From: an uncultured Clostridia bacterium
Lineage (GTDB): Bacteria; Bacillota; Clostridia; Christensenellales; UBA1242
DNA: 64,000 nt
Assembly (NCBI GenBank): GCA_930979925.1
Contig: CAKNIB010000007.1
Coordinates: forward strand, 1-64,000
Direction: 5' to 3'
Positions within the stretch are counted from its first letter, which is position 1; each line of letters opens with the position of its first letter. The translations under genes and the position numbers were made by a program. Positions 1-8,157 of this stretch are shown here, in pieces. Under the pieces are notes generated by a model. The model ran no database searches, was not told the origin of the DNA, and worked only from the letters and a program-made list of their open reading frames with translations.

Positions 1-2
1 GC

Positions 3-182
3 TGTGTGTACAAAATAAACGGCGTAAAGGGTTATACCTTTACCGGCTACTCAGATACAACAGAGACAAACTATGTAATAGTAGACTATCTATCAGTCCC
101 AGTTCCAGCAGGACTATCTTGGCTAGCATATGGAGGCGAGCGAGCCACGCTTGCCGAGATAAAATCCTGGGCAAATAGTTAA
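3..182 (+). CDS. C-terminal fragment of an unknown protein (cut by window edge)
   Basis: An open frame runs from the first bases to a TAA at 180-182 (59 residues, ending ATLAEIKSWANS). The start lies outside the window. The visible part has no motif I recognise; its Gly/Thr/Ser/Tyr-rich beta-type composition (GYTFTGYSDTTETNYV) would suit the C-terminal repeat of an exported protein, but that is a guess. About 60 bases separate it from yqfC, which has its own ribosome binding site. The ORF track missed it because no start codon is visible. Confidence 0.5.
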   Translation, partial: CVYKINGVKGYTFTGYSDTTETNYVIVDYLSVPVPAGLSWLAYGGERATLAEIKSWANS

Positions 183-246
183 AAGAAAACCATGCTAAGC
201 AATATTAAATATCAAGTTAAACGCATATCTTACATTGGAGGGGTAT

Positions 247-507
247 GTGTTTAATTTTTTTGATGAGATAAAAAGCAAAGTTAATCTTGACCATAATTTG
301 CTCAATGACTACAACATAATAAATATCTCTGGGAAGTTGCTTTACGTAGAGGGACATCAAGGCGTGACCATAATCACCAAAGAAATGGTTGCCTTTAAAA
401 TCAAAAAGGGCAGAGTGGTTGTGGAAGGACAGGACATAATTTTAAATGAGCTTACAGAAAATACCCTTCTTTTGCAGGGTAAGATAACCAAGATGGAGAT
501 ATTTTAA
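247..507 (+). CDS. yqfC: Sporulation protein YqfC
   Basis: Small (86 aa) YqfC-family protein. In Bacillus the gene sits beside yqfD and is expressed in sporulation; its molecular role is not known. The sequence shows the usual beta-rich pattern (YNIINISGKLLYVEGHQGVTI and a LLLQGKITKMEIF end) and is directly followed by yqfD, which is the strongest support. The ORF track starts at TTG 235, but the GGAGGGG covering 237-243 is the ribosome binding site, so I place the start at GTG 247 (MFNFFDEIK). The stop overlaps the yqfD start by one base (TAATG), implying translational coupling. Presence of this pair suggests the organism, or its recent ancestor, forms spores. Confidence 0.85.
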   Translation: MFNFFDEIKSKVNLDHNLLNDYNIINISGKLLYVEGHQGVTIITKEMVAFKIKKGRVVVEGQDIILNELTENTLLLQGKITKMEIF

Positions 508-1628
508 TGTTTAAAAATAGAAGCAAGCTTAAAGTTAAAGGACTAAACCAAGAGAGAGCGTTAAACGAGATATCAAAAAATGTTAAAGTATACAACTATA
601 GACGGCAGGAGCAGAACTTAAGTGAGTTTGAGGTAGATTTTAAACATGCAAAGTCAGTAGAAGTCCATTTAGAAAACAAGGGTTTTGAAGTGCTCATGGT
701 AGCACATAGAGGGCTTTTTTATAGCACAAAAAATTTGCTTAAAAGCTATGGCATAATAGCAGGTCTTATAATAGTTTTAGCCTTTTATCTACTGCAATAC
801 AACTTTGTACTTAAAGTGGAAGTTTGGGGAGCAGAAAACGGACAAATTGAGACTATAAAGGACTTTGTGGAGGAAAATCTTCCAAGCCACTTCAAAAGTA
901 AGATATCAACAGAGGACCTCGAGCTTGATATTAGAAACAATTTTGATTTTGTAAGTTCGATAAGCGTAGCTATTATTGGTCAAAGCTTGGTTATAAATAT
1001 AAATCAAGCGGTTTTGCCCAATGAAATGGAAGGTGATTTTCAGCCCATAGTCAGTTCGTACGATGGACTTATTACCAAGATTAATCTAGTCCAGGGCACA
1101 CTAAATGTAAATGAAGGTGATATTGTACGTAAGGGCGATGTTTTGGTATATCCTTATACAACCGACTCTGATGGAGAACGTCATGCAGTGGAGGCAAAAG
1201 CTGAGATACTTGCAAATGTGTGGATAAACGAGACAGTCACTCATTATGATTACCGTATAGAACGAGTAAGGACGGGAAAAACTATTATTAAAAATCAAGT
1301 TTGCCTAGGCGGGCTTGTGATTTATGAGAATAAAACTGAGGTTGAGTTTACCGATTATGATGTCGAGAACACAGCTCGCGAGCTTACTAAAAATTTGATT
1401 TTGCCTTTTACTTTAAATAGAACTATATATTACGAAGTTGAAACAAAAGAGGTAACTGAAAATTTTGAAGACGTAAAAGATGAAATAATTGAAAAAGCTA
1501 GGGCAAAAGCCTTGATTTTTTTGGAGGAAAATGACATAATAATAGAAGAAAACTATACGTTAAACGAGGCAGGCGGTTGTCATGTTGTAAATTTTCTCTT
1601 GACAATCAGTAAAAACATAGGAGGATAA
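507..1628 (+). CDS. yqfD: Sporulation protein YqfD
   Basis: YqfD-family membrane protein (373 aa; family usually about 390-400). A soluble N-terminal region of about 80 residues is followed by a single membrane segment near residues 82-98 (IIAGLIIVLAFYLLQ) and a long extracytoplasmic region. The family is tied to spore formation; biochemical activity is unknown. It is coupled to yqfC by a one-base overlap and ends one base before ybeY. In Bacillus and most Clostridia phoH lies between yqfD and ybeY; here it is absent. The identification rests on the operon context plus the N-terminal soluble / one-TM / large external domain layout. Confidence 0.87.
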   Translation: MFKNRSKLKVKGLNQERALNEISKNVKVYNYRRQEQNLSEFEVDFKHAKSVEVHLENKGFEVLMVAHRGLFYSTKNLLKSYGIIAGLIIVLAFYLLQYNFVLKVEVWGAENGQIETIKDFVEENLPSHFKSKISTEDLELDIRNNFDFVSSISVAIIGQSLVININQAVLPNEMEGDFQPIVSSYDGLITKINLVQGTLNVNEGDIVRKGDVLVYPYTTDSDGERHAVEAKAEILANVWINETVTHYDYRIERVRTGKTIIKNQVCLGGLVIYENKTEVEFTDYDVENTARELTKNLILPFTLNRTIYYEVETKEVTENFEDVKDEIIEKARAKALIFLEENDIIIEENYTLNEAGGCHVVNFLLTISKNIGG

Positions 1629-2111
1629 ATGAAGATTAATTTTGAAAAAGTTCCACTGAGATACAGAGGGATGATAACAAAATTATATGATTTTGCACTA
1701 AATTACACTAAAAATGATACGGAAGATGCAATAATTTCGGTATCATTTACTGACGAGAAAAACATAAAAAAGCTAAATAATGAGTATAGAAAGGTAGATA
1801 AAGTTACCGATGTTCTATCCTTTCCAATGCTTGATATAGTATATCCACAAAAATTGCAGGATTTCACCCAGGAGTTTTCTCCTGATGGAACCCTTTACAT
1901 AGGTGATGTCGTAATTTGCAAAAATGTGGCAAAGAGACAGGCAAAAGAATATGGTCACAGCACTAAAAGAGAAGTTGCCTTTTTAGCTCTTCATGGACTT
2001 TTACACGTGCTAGGATATGACCACATCAAAGAGAACGACGAAAAGCTAATGCAATCTACAGCAAAAGAGATATTGGACAAGCTGAATATAAAAAGGAAGG
2101 GCGATGTTTAA
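1629..2111 (+). CDS. ybeY: Endoribonuclease YbeY
   Basis: YbeY is a zinc-dependent single-strand endoribonuclease used in 16S rRNA 3'-end maturation and ribosome quality control. The signature HGLLHVLGYDH is present with the three zinc ligands H122, H126 and H132, and the upstream conserved block KVTDVLSFP (residues 58-66) is intact. Length 160 aa is normal. The start has a perfect AGGAGG seven bases upstream. It overlaps era by 8 bases, the common ybeY-era coupling (dgkA/cdd, often between them, are absent). Confidence 0.96.
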   Translation: MKINFEKVPLRYRGMITKLYDFALNYTKNDTEDAIISVSFTDEKNIKKLNNEYRKVDKVTDVLSFPMLDIVYPQKLQDFTQEFSPDGTLYIGDVVICKNVAKRQAKEYGHSTKREVAFLALHGLLHVLGYDHIKENDEKLMQSTAKEILDKLNIKRKGDV

Positions 2112-2940
2112 AGCAGGGTATGTAGCAATTGTTGGACGAGCTAACGCAGGTAAAAGTAGTCTTGTCAATGCACTGGTAGGCGAGAAGGTGGCGATAATTT
2201 CTTCAAAACCACAGACGACGCGAGATAATATTTTAGGAATTGTTAACGGAGATAATTATCAGATTGTTTTGGTTGACACACCAGGTATACATCATTCTAA
2301 AAATGTACTCGACAAGCAAATGATGAAAAATGTCAGGTCGGCAGTCAATGGTGTTGATTTAATTTTGTATTTAATTGATGGAACGGCCTCACCAGATGAA
2401 GAGGAAAGAGAATATATTGCACATTTACAGTTGCCAACCAAGGTAGTAAAGACAAAAATTGACCTAAAGAATATCAAGGATTTTGATTGCGATATAGAGA
2501 TATCGTCAAGAACTGGACAAAACATAGATAAACTCAAAGAGTTAATCTTGCAAAATTTGCCAGAGTATGATAAGCCTCATTATATCTTTGATAAAGATTA
2601 CTATACCGATAAAAGTGTAAAGTTTTTAATTGCCGAAGAGATAAGAGAAAAGGCGCTTAATACCTTGCACCAAGAAGTTCCGCATGGAATAGCTGTTGAG
2701 ATTATAAGGTTTTACGAAGAGGAAAATATAGTATATATTGATGCCGACATAGTTTGCGAAAACGAAAGGCATAAGGGCATGATAATAGGCAAAAACGGCC
2801 AGGTATTAAAACAAATAGGCTCACAAGCACGAGAGTTTGCACAAGAACTTTTAGACAAAAAAATAATGCTAAAAATATTTGTCAAAGTTGAAAAAGACTG
2901 GCGCAACAAACCCGACAAAATCAAGAGCTTAGGGTATTGA
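2104..2940 (+). CDS. era: GTPase Era
   Basis: Era binds the 3' end of 16S rRNA and helps assemble the 30S subunit. Seen: G1 GRANAGKS (11-18), switch I region KPQTTRDN (35-42), G3 DTPG (58-61), G5 SSRTG (134-138), and a C-terminal KH RNA-binding domain with GMIIGKNGQ near 225. Length 278 aa is slightly short (usually about 295-300). Oddity: the G4 guanine-specificity motif, normally NKxD, reads TKID (117-120); TKxD occurs in some other GTPases, so the protein is probably still functional. Last gene of the operon; a good hairpin terminator follows. Confidence 0.96.
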   Translation: MFKAGYVAIVGRANAGKSSLVNALVGEKVAIISSKPQTTRDNILGIVNGDNYQIVLVDTPGIHHSKNVLDKQMMKNVRSAVNGVDLILYLIDGTASPDEEEREYIAHLQLPTKVVKTKIDLKNIKDFDCDIEISSRTGQNIDKLKELILQNLPEYDKPHYIFDKDYYTDKSVKFLIAEEIREKALNTLHQEVPHGIAVEIIRFYEEENIVYIDADIVCENERHKGMIIGKNGQVLKQIGSQAREFAQELLDKKIMLKIFVKVEKDWRNKPDKIKSLGY

Positions 2941-2982
2941 TTTATAGTATAAGAAACCTAAACCTAGTAATAGTTTATAAAG

Positions 2983-3020
2983 CAAATAGGTTAAATTACG
3001 ACCTATTTGTTTTATGTTTT
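2983..3020 (+). terminator. Intrinsic terminator of the yqfC-era operon
   Basis: Nine-base perfect stem CAAATAGGT / ACCTATTTG with a 9-nt loop, followed by TTTTATGTTTT. It lies 43 bases after the era stop. Confidence 0.8.
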
Positions 3021-3094
3021 ATTGTTTAATTTAATAAAATTAACAAAATTTTGCAAAAAATTAGCCAAAATAATTGATTTTTTATTAAATTTTA

Positions 3095-3676
3095 TTAATT
3101 TATTTTAAATTTACTAAAAAATTCTTCTGTAGATAGTAAACCAGTTCGGTTAATTCTTTTAAGGTGAGATAATACTGTAGGATCGCCTTTGTAAACCTTG
3201 TTTATACCTTCATTACAGGTTAAAAAAGCTTTAAAACCGATGTCTCTTAAAATATTCTCGCTTTCTTTGCTATATTTGCCAAAAGGGTAGGCAAAAACTT
3301 GAGAAGTAAAGCCACATTCTTGTTGAAGCTTGTTTTCTAGTTTTAATATGTCATTTGATAATGCCTTTTTATAATCTTCTTCACTTTCACTGCTGGCTTT
3401 TGCTATGCCAAATTTAGGCTTAAACTGATGCATTTTGTATGTATGATTCCCTATTTCAAAGAGACCTGAGTCATGCAAGGTTTTTATCTCGCTCCATGTT
3501 AGATAAGAATAATTAGGGTTATCTATATCGCCACTAGAGGTGCTGTACTCTGAAAAACATCCAATTACATTAAGATTTGCTTTAAAGTTGTACTTCTCTA
3601 TTATTGGATAGGCATAAAAATAGTTGTTATAGTGTCCGTCATCAAATGTTAAAACGACTGGCTTTTTGGGGTTCAC
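3095..3676 (-). pseudogene. Polysaccharide deacetylase (NodB fold), N-terminally truncated
   Basis: Family 4 carbohydrate-esterase domain that would remove N-acetyl groups from peptidoglycan or another cell-surface glycan. Motif 1 TFDDG (10-14) and motif 2 HTYKMH (zinc ligands) are present, as is a C-terminal FAYPFGKYSKES segment. Family members of this YHSI...FDDG type carry a signal peptide or membrane anchor plus about 60-80 residues before TFDDG; here only 9 residues precede it (MNPKKPVVL) and the start would be a GTG without a convincing ribosome binding site. The in-frame upstream sequence meets a stop inside the end of the adjacent radical SAM gene. It looks like a 3' remnant left when the rSAM cassette inserted. 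It could also be a short cytoplasmic variant, which would be odd for this enzyme class. Confidence 0.7.
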
Positions 3677-3693
3677 CCCATTTTGCTTGGACT

Positions 3694-4368
3694 TTATTTA
3701 TTTTCCCAAATTTTTTCAAACTCTTTTGGCATTTCTTGAATAAAGTTTTCAATGCCTACAATATCAATAAGTGAAGTTTTCATTGTGATAGGGATATTCT
3801 TTGCTTTTGCTTGATTTACAATATTTATAACCCATTCTTTTTTAGGAATGATTTTGCCTTTTCGGTTGCCCGTTTCTGCGCCAATCACAACCCAATCAAC
3901 ATTTTCTAAATCAAGTTCTCCCACATCTTCAAAAAGTGGTTCAAAAGTGATATGATAGTGTTTGGCTTTAACATTCTTTTTAAATTCGGTTATTCGTTTT
4001 GCTTCTTTTGCGGTGGTCACTGTCACGCCAAGCCAAACATTATCTAAATTTGTTGAATAATGACAAAATTCAGGGCGTTTTGTGAGTAAAATATACTCGT
4101 GCTGTGGATTATCTTTAAGTGCTTTGAAAATTTCATCACACCAAGAGTTTTTACACCAACTTGAAAAGTCGCTCATACTTGTGATTAACATAACTCGTGG
4201 CTTGCCTTTATAAAGCTGCGGAAGGCGTTGTTCCATAAGTGTTGGAACATTAAAATCTGGAATATGCTTAAAGCGTTGGTTGATTTTTCTTGCATAGCAA
4301 TAACTACAACCAATGTCACAACCCATAACAGGGTTAAAAGTTTTCACAAGTTTAATTTTATCTTCCAT
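3694..4368 (-). CDS. Radical SAM protein, mobile pair B type
   Basis: Radical SAM protein of the SPL-like / DUF5131 kind with the 4Fe-4S ligands in CDIGCSYC (C-x3-C-x2-C), plus YILLTKRPE and AETGNRKGK segments. It closely resembles the other rSAM gene of this cassette at 4789-5454, and the two flank a MarR gene: this is the arrangement called 'radical SAM mobile pair' in curated protein families. Substrate and product are unknown. The ORF track starts at 4389; I prefer ATG 4368 (MEDKIKLVK) because GGAGG lies 7 bases upstream, giving an 11-base overlap with the MarR stop. Third gene of the cassette. Confidence 0.82.
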   Translation of the reverse strand: MEDKIKLVKTFNPVMGCDIGCSYCYARKINQRFKHIPDFNVPTLMEQRLPQLYKGKPRVMLITSMSDFSSWCKNSWCDEIFKALKDNPQHEYILLTKRPEFCHYSTNLDNVWLGVTVTTAKEAKRITEFKKNVKAKHYHITFEPLFEDVGELDLENVDWVVIGAETGNRKGKIIPKKEWVINIVNQAKAKNIPITMKTSLIDIVGIENFIQEMPKEFEKIWENK

Positions 4369-4792
4369 TATTTTCCTCCAAATTTTCAATTATTTTTTTG
4401 AGAGTGTTTTCAAAATTTTCAATTTGCTTATCGGTAAAATTTTTATAAAAAATCTTTTCCATTTGTTTTGATACGTCAAGATAATTTTCTTTAAGTTCTT
4501 TTGCTTTATCTGTAAGAGAAACAATAATTTCTCGTTTATCTTCCTTACTTATAGTTCTTTTAATCAAACCTTGCAATTCCATTCGCTCTAGCATTGCAGT
4601 TAAAGTTGTTTTAGCAAGTTTTGTAAATTTTGAAATTTGCTTAATTGAGAGATTGTTGTTGTTCCATAAAATATACAAAATTCTACCTTGCGCACCATTA
4701 AATTCGTCAATGCCTTTCGTTTTTAAAATTTTCTCAAAGGTTCTGTCTGATAGTTGTTTTACTTGACTTATTAAAAATCCACCACTGCTCAT
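4358..4792 (-). CDS. MarR-family regulator of the radical SAM pair
   Basis: 144-aa winged-helix regulator: EFNGAQGRILYILW then a helix-turn-helix (SIKQISKFTKLAKTTLTAML) and the beta-wing with GLIKRTISKEDKREIIVSLT, typical MarR. Its ATG overlaps the stop of the upstream rSAM gene (ATGA) and its end overlaps the downstream rSAM gene, so all three are one transcript. A MarR member between two rSAM genes is the hallmark of the mobile-pair cassette. It probably represses the promoter at 5461-5489; ligand unknown. Confidence 0.88.
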   Translation of the reverse strand: MSSGGFLISQVKQLSDRTFEKILKTKGIDEFNGAQGRILYILWNNNNLSIKQISKFTKLAKTTLTAMLERMELQGLIKRTISKEDKREIIVSLTDKAKELKENYLDVSKQMEKIFYKNFTDKQIENFENTLKKIIENLEENNGR

Positions 4793-5454
4793 AAATTTTC
4801 TCCTAAAAATGATTTTGGCAATTCTTGAATAAATTCATTTTCATCAAAAATTCCAAGCAAATCTTCTTTCATAAAAACGGGGATTTTCTTCGCTTTTGCT
4901 TGGTTTATAATGTTTAAAACCCATTCTCGTTTCGATATTGATTTACCTTTTCTATTTCCTGTTTCGGTGCCAACAACAATCCAATCTATATTTTCCAAAT
5001 CAAGTTTGCCAACGTCTTCAAAAAGAGGCTCAAAAGTCAAATGATAGTGATTTGCTTTAACATTTTCAAACAGTTCACTTATCCTAACTTTTTCTTTTGC
5101 AGTTGTTATTGTCACTCCAAACCAAGCATTTTCGGGCGCAGATGAAATATTTAATTTTTCTGGTCGCTTTGTTAAAAAAATATATTGAGTTTTAGGATTT
5201 TGACGCATTTTTTCAAAAGTTTTATTTATCCAATTATCTTTCCACCCAGACAAATCACTTTGCCCAGTTAAAAGGTATGCCGAATGTTTATTATTATCAA
5301 GAAGTCTTAGTTTACTCTCAAAAAATGTTGGGATGCTAAAGTCGGGAATAGTCCTAAACCTTTTGCAATTATTTCGTGCATAACAATAACTGCAACCAAT
5401 GTCACAGCCAATAACAAGATTTATATTTTTAATTATATCTTTAATGTAATACAT
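4789..5454 (-). CDS. Radical SAM protein, mobile pair A type
   Basis: First gene of the cassette (221 aa). It carries CDIGCSYC for the 4Fe-4S cluster near residue 18, YIFLTKRPE, HYHLTFEPLFEDVG and TETGNRKGK, and is roughly 50 percent identical by eye to the pair B protein, pointing to an ancient duplication. Translation begins about 6 bases after the -10 box, so the leader is very short or absent. Function is not known for either protein; co-transcription with a MarR regulator suggests an inducible modification or detoxification reaction (inference). Confidence 0.82.
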   Translation of the reverse strand: MYYIKDIIKNINLVIGCDIGCSYCYARNNCKRFRTIPDFSIPTFFESKLRLLDNNKHSAYLLTGQSDLSGWKDNWINKTFEKMRQNPKTQYIFLTKRPEKLNISSAPENAWFGVTITTAKEKVRISELFENVKANHYHLTFEPLFEDVGKLDLENIDWIVVGTETGNRKGKSISKREWVLNIINQAKAKKIPVFMKEDLLGIFDENEFIQELPKSFLGENL

Positions 5455-5460
5455 AGATAA

Positions 5461-5512
5461 ATAATACTATATAGAACTAATTTTGTCAACTAATTGAAAC
5501 AAATTCATTAGT
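5461..5512 (-). promoter_or_regulatory. Promoter of the rSAM cassette with candidate MarR operator
   Basis: On the minus strand, TTGACA (5489-5484), a 17-base spacer and TATTAT (5466-5461) form a near-consensus sigma-A promoter. AACTAATT occurs twice as a direct repeat across the -35 and spacer, and an ATTAGT-type inverted element lies just upstream (to about 5512). Repeats overlapping the -35 box are where a MarR repressor would be expected to bind; the binding itself is inferred. Confidence 0.65.
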
Positions 5513-5669
5513 AGGACCATTTGACCCCATTTGCACAGAAATAGGCAGAAAAAGATAGAAAATTTTAGTCTTTGCACTTTTTATAAAAAATGGTTAAAAA
5601 ATTTCTATAATGACAATAGTTCAAAAATAAAAATGGCTCTATAAAATAAAAGTAAATTTTAGTAAAAAA

Positions 5670-5715
5670 TAAAACCCTTTAAAGTGGCTAAATGCCTTTA
5701 TTTTAAAGGGTTTTA
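5670..5715 (-). terminator. Hairpin terminator downstream of the tRNA-Thr remnant
   Basis: Perfect 14-bp inverted repeat TAAAACCCTTTAAA / TTTAAAGGGTTTTA. Read on the minus strand it is followed by TTTTATTTTTTA, fitting a terminator for the tRNA-Thr that used to end at 5722. The inner CCTTTATTTTAAAGG motif recurs after other tRNA genes in this window. Confidence 0.7.
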
Positions 5716-5721
5716 TGTGCT

Positions 5722-5775
5722 TGGAGCTAACGAGCAGATTCGAACTGCCGACCTTTACATTACCAAGAATGAGCC
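5722..5775 (-). pseudogene. tRNA-Thr 3' part, degraded (island left end)
   Basis: On the minus strand the sequence shows an anticodon loop TTGGTAA, variable loop AGGTC, an intact T arm (GGCAGTTCGAATCTGCT) and acceptor 3' strand CGTTAGC followed by TCCA. The anticodon 3' stem is broken and the 5' half is absent. It is the counterpart of the intact tRNA-Thr at 16091-16166 and most likely the far attachment site of the element lying between them. Confidence 0.75.
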
Positions 5776-5877
5776 CTATAATAAAAGTGTGTGAGCCCTA
5801 CACCTTAAAATTATAGATAAATAAAGGAAATTATAACATTGCAAAGAATATTTGCTGTATTTTACTATTTGATTTTG

Positions 5878-5900
5878 ACAGCAGTTGACAACAAATGTGA
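5878..5900. repeat. Two copies of the island-end repeat (TTGACAGCAGTTGACAACAAAT)
   Basis: TTGACAGCA and TTGACAACAAAT lie in tandem here and match the four TTGACAGCAAAT-type copies at the other end (15868-16003). Short direct repeats just inside an attachment site are typical arm-type binding sites for a tyrosine integrase; binding is inferred. The rest of 5776-6061 holds no gene that I can see. Confidence 0.6.
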
Positions 5901-6061
5901 TATTTTTGAGTAATTTAATCGTGTTAGAACTGCCTAAAACTAATAAAGTTGTTTATGAACTTAACTTAATTATTAAGTGTAAAATATTCTATTGAATACA
6001 GGATATTTTTATAAATTTTGAATAATTTTCACAAAATTTGAAATAATATTTTAAAAATGTA

Positions 6062-6090
6062 TTGACATTTTTATTAATAATGAATATAAT
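6062..6090 (+). promoter_or_regulatory. Promoter of the rloAB operon
   Basis: TTGACA, 17-base spacer, TATAAT: a perfect consensus sigma-A promoter 20 bases before the rloA start codon. Confidence 0.85.
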
Positions 6091-6110
6091 ACTAATGTGA
6101 GGTGATTATT

Positions 6111-7382
6111 ATGTTATTAAATTTTACATTTAAAAATTATAAGTCCTATGTAGATACTTGTGATTTTTCAATGGTGGCAAACAAGGATAAATCACACGAA
6201 GATAATTTAATTAATTTTGGGAAAGATAGAATTTCAAAAACAAGGATTATTTATGGAGCCAATGCTTCTGGAAAAACATCTTTTATAAATGCTATAGAAT
6301 TTATAAAAATCTTTTCTATGATGTCAAATAACTTAGTAGAAAATAATAGGATAGGAATTAGTCCATATAAATTTAGAGAAAATTCTTTGAGTGTTCCATC
6401 AGAATTTTCGTTAACATTTGTTAAAAATAATATTAAATATAGTTATAGTTTTAGTTGCACATTTGAAAAGGTTATCGATGAAAAACTTGATGTTTATAAT
6501 TCGGCTAAACCAACCAATATATTTACAAGAACGAACACTAATGATTACAAATTTAATACTGATGTGAGACAATTAAATGAAATTAAGACAAAGAATACTA
6601 AAAATAAATTATTCTTATTAACAGCAGCCACATGGAATTATGAAAAAGTAAAACCAGTTGTTGATTATATACTGAATGATATAATCATTTTACATGATAT
6701 TAGTCAGCCTACTAAGTATAACATAAGTTATATTATAGAAAACAATGACTTGGAAGAATATAAAAAGTTTTGTTTAGATTTTTTAAATAATGCCGATATA
6801 AGTATTAGTGATTTCCAAATAAATACACAAAAAATAAAAGAGTTAGGTAAACAGGCCGAATTAATGACAAAACTTATGAATGTCATCGTTAATAGTGACC
6901 CTGAGCAAATGAAGAAGTTTGGTAATTCAGATATATTTAATATTAAAACCATTCATAATATTAAAAGTGGAGAAAACTCATCTAATTATCCATTAGAGTT
7001 AATTGAAGAATCGGATGGAACACAACAGTTATTTCATTTTGCACCAGCATTATTTTACACATTTAAGGAAGGGAAAACTTTATTTATAGATGAAATTGAT
7101 AGGAGTTTACATCCTTTACTTGTGGAATACATTATTAAGAAGTTTTATGATAATGAATTAAATAAAAATAATGCTCAGCTGATTTGTAATACGCATGATA
7201 CAAATTTACTTAACCTTGATATATTTAGAAGAGATGAAATATGGTTTACAGAAAGAAATAATAATACTGCCACAACGGAAATGTATGCTCTTTCGGATTT
7301 CTCTCCAAGAAAAGATGAAAATATAGAAAAGGCATATTTGCTTGGAAGATATGGCGGTATCCCTTTTATTAAGGAGGGATAA
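6111..7382 (+). CDS. rloA: RloA-like AAA ATPase (AbiL-like defence pair)
   Basis: 423-aa ABC-type (AAA_21/OLD-like) ATPase. N terminus LLNFTFKNYKSY is typical for this class; Walker A is GANASGKTS near residue 54 and the Walker B/signature end is TLFIDEIDRSLHP, followed by CNTHDTNLL (H-loop-like). The ORF track starts at GTG 6102, but that GTG lies within the AGGTGAT ribosome binding site, so ATG 6111 is better. It overlaps the downstream RloB gene by one base. RloA/RloB pairs are found in restriction-modification loci, and the related AbiL pair is an abortive-infection system: the ATPase would sense infection and license the partner nuclease (inference from family). Confidence 0.83.
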   Translation: MLLNFTFKNYKSYVDTCDFSMVANKDKSHEDNLINFGKDRISKTRIIYGANASGKTSFINAIEFIKIFSMMSNNLVENNRIGISPYKFRENSLSVPSEFSLTFVKNNIKYSYSFSCTFEKVIDEKLDVYNSAKPTNIFTRTNTNDYKFNTDVRQLNEIKTKNTKNKLFLLTAATWNYEKVKPVVDYILNDIIILHDISQPTKYNISYIIENNDLEEYKKFCLDFLNNADISISDFQINTQKIKELGKQAELMTKLMNVIVNSDPEQMKKFGNSDIFNIKTIHNIKSGENSSNYPLELIEESDGTQQLFHFAPALFYTFKEGKTLFIDEIDRSLHPLLVEYIIKKFYDNELNKNNAQLICNTHDTNLLNLDIFRRDEIWFTERNNNTATTEMYALSDFSPRKDENIEKAYLLGRYGGIPFIKEG

Positions 7383-8005
7383 TGGTTAGGCATACAAAAG
7401 TCAAATTTTCAAAAAAACGAAATCCAATAATTGTCCTTATTTGTGAAGGAAGAAATAAGACCGAGACTAAATACTTTAATCATTTTATTAAAAGAGAAAA
7501 TCCATACAATTTAAAAATTGTTCCATCTGAAGCTACTGACCCTAAAAGTATGGCCAAGAAAGCTAGACAAGTTATTGATGATATGCAATTAGATAATAGA
7601 CTTGGTGATAGAGTTTTCTGTTTAGTAGATTTAGATTTATCGGATTCTCAATTTCAGAAAGTCGAAGACGAGAAAAAGAGAGTTAAAAAGAAATTCCAAG
7701 TGGAATTTATTTTATCAAATCCTTGTTTTGAAGTGTGGCTACTATATTATTTTACAAAACATCCTAAGCCAGAAATATCTTCACAAAAAGTAAAAGAACA
7801 ATTAAAGAAATATGTTCCACAATATACAGAGAGCTATGACATTGTTAAAGAATATAATTTACAAGAAAAGTTCGGTATAGCTATCAATAATTCAGATTTA
7901 AAAAACCAAATGTATGACAAAGAACAAAGCGCATTGGATAAAAATCCTTACACTGAAATTTCTGATTTATTAGATGTTTTATTGACATATAAAAAAGAAG
8001 AATAG
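7382..8005 (+). CDS. rloB: RloB-like protein (TOPRIM-type putative nuclease)
   Basis: 207 aa with the RloB hallmarks: basic N terminus, VLICEGRNKTETKYF (the Glu of a TOPRIM-like fold), CLVDLDLSDSQF (Asp pair) and FILSNPCFEVWLLYYF. Ribosome binding site AAGGAGGG overlaps the end of rloA and the genes share one base, so they are stoichiometrically coupled. The pair forms the first defence unit of the tRNA-Thr island. The nuclease role is inferred from the fold; no substrate can be read from sequence. Confidence 0.83.
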   Translation: MVRHTKVKFSKKRNPIIVLICEGRNKTETKYFNHFIKRENPYNLKIVPSEATDPKSMAKKARQVIDDMQLDNRLGDRVFCLVDLDLSDSQFQKVEDEKKRVKKKFQVEFILSNPCFEVWLLYYFTKHPKPEISSQKVKEQLKKYVPQYTESYDIVKEYNLQEKFGIAINNSDLKNQMYDKEQSALDKNPYTEISDLLDVLLTYKKEE

Positions 8006-8013
8006 CAAAGATA

Positions 8014-8040
8014 GCATTAGAAAAACCTAATGCAATTTTT
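8014..8040 (+). terminator. Terminator after rloB
   Basis: GCATTAG-AAAAAC-CTAATGC stem-loop followed by AATTTTT, 9 bases after the rloB stop. Confidence 0.7.
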
Positions 8041-8126
8041 ACAATAAAAATAATTTATAAATTAATTTTCTATTTACCAATAATTTTCATAAATTTTGTA
8101 GAAGAATAGTTAATTTTGAAAAATTG

Positions 8127-8137
8127 TATGGTATAAT
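8127..8137 (+). promoter_or_regulatory. Extended -10 promoter (TATGGTATAAT)
   Basis: TATGG directly precedes a consensus TATAAT 21 bases before the ATG at 8158; the -35 region is weak. The same TATGG-TAWAAT layout recurs before the retron RNA and the SPFH gene. Confidence 0.6.
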
Positions 8138-8157
8138 CGTTTTATGGAGATTTACTT

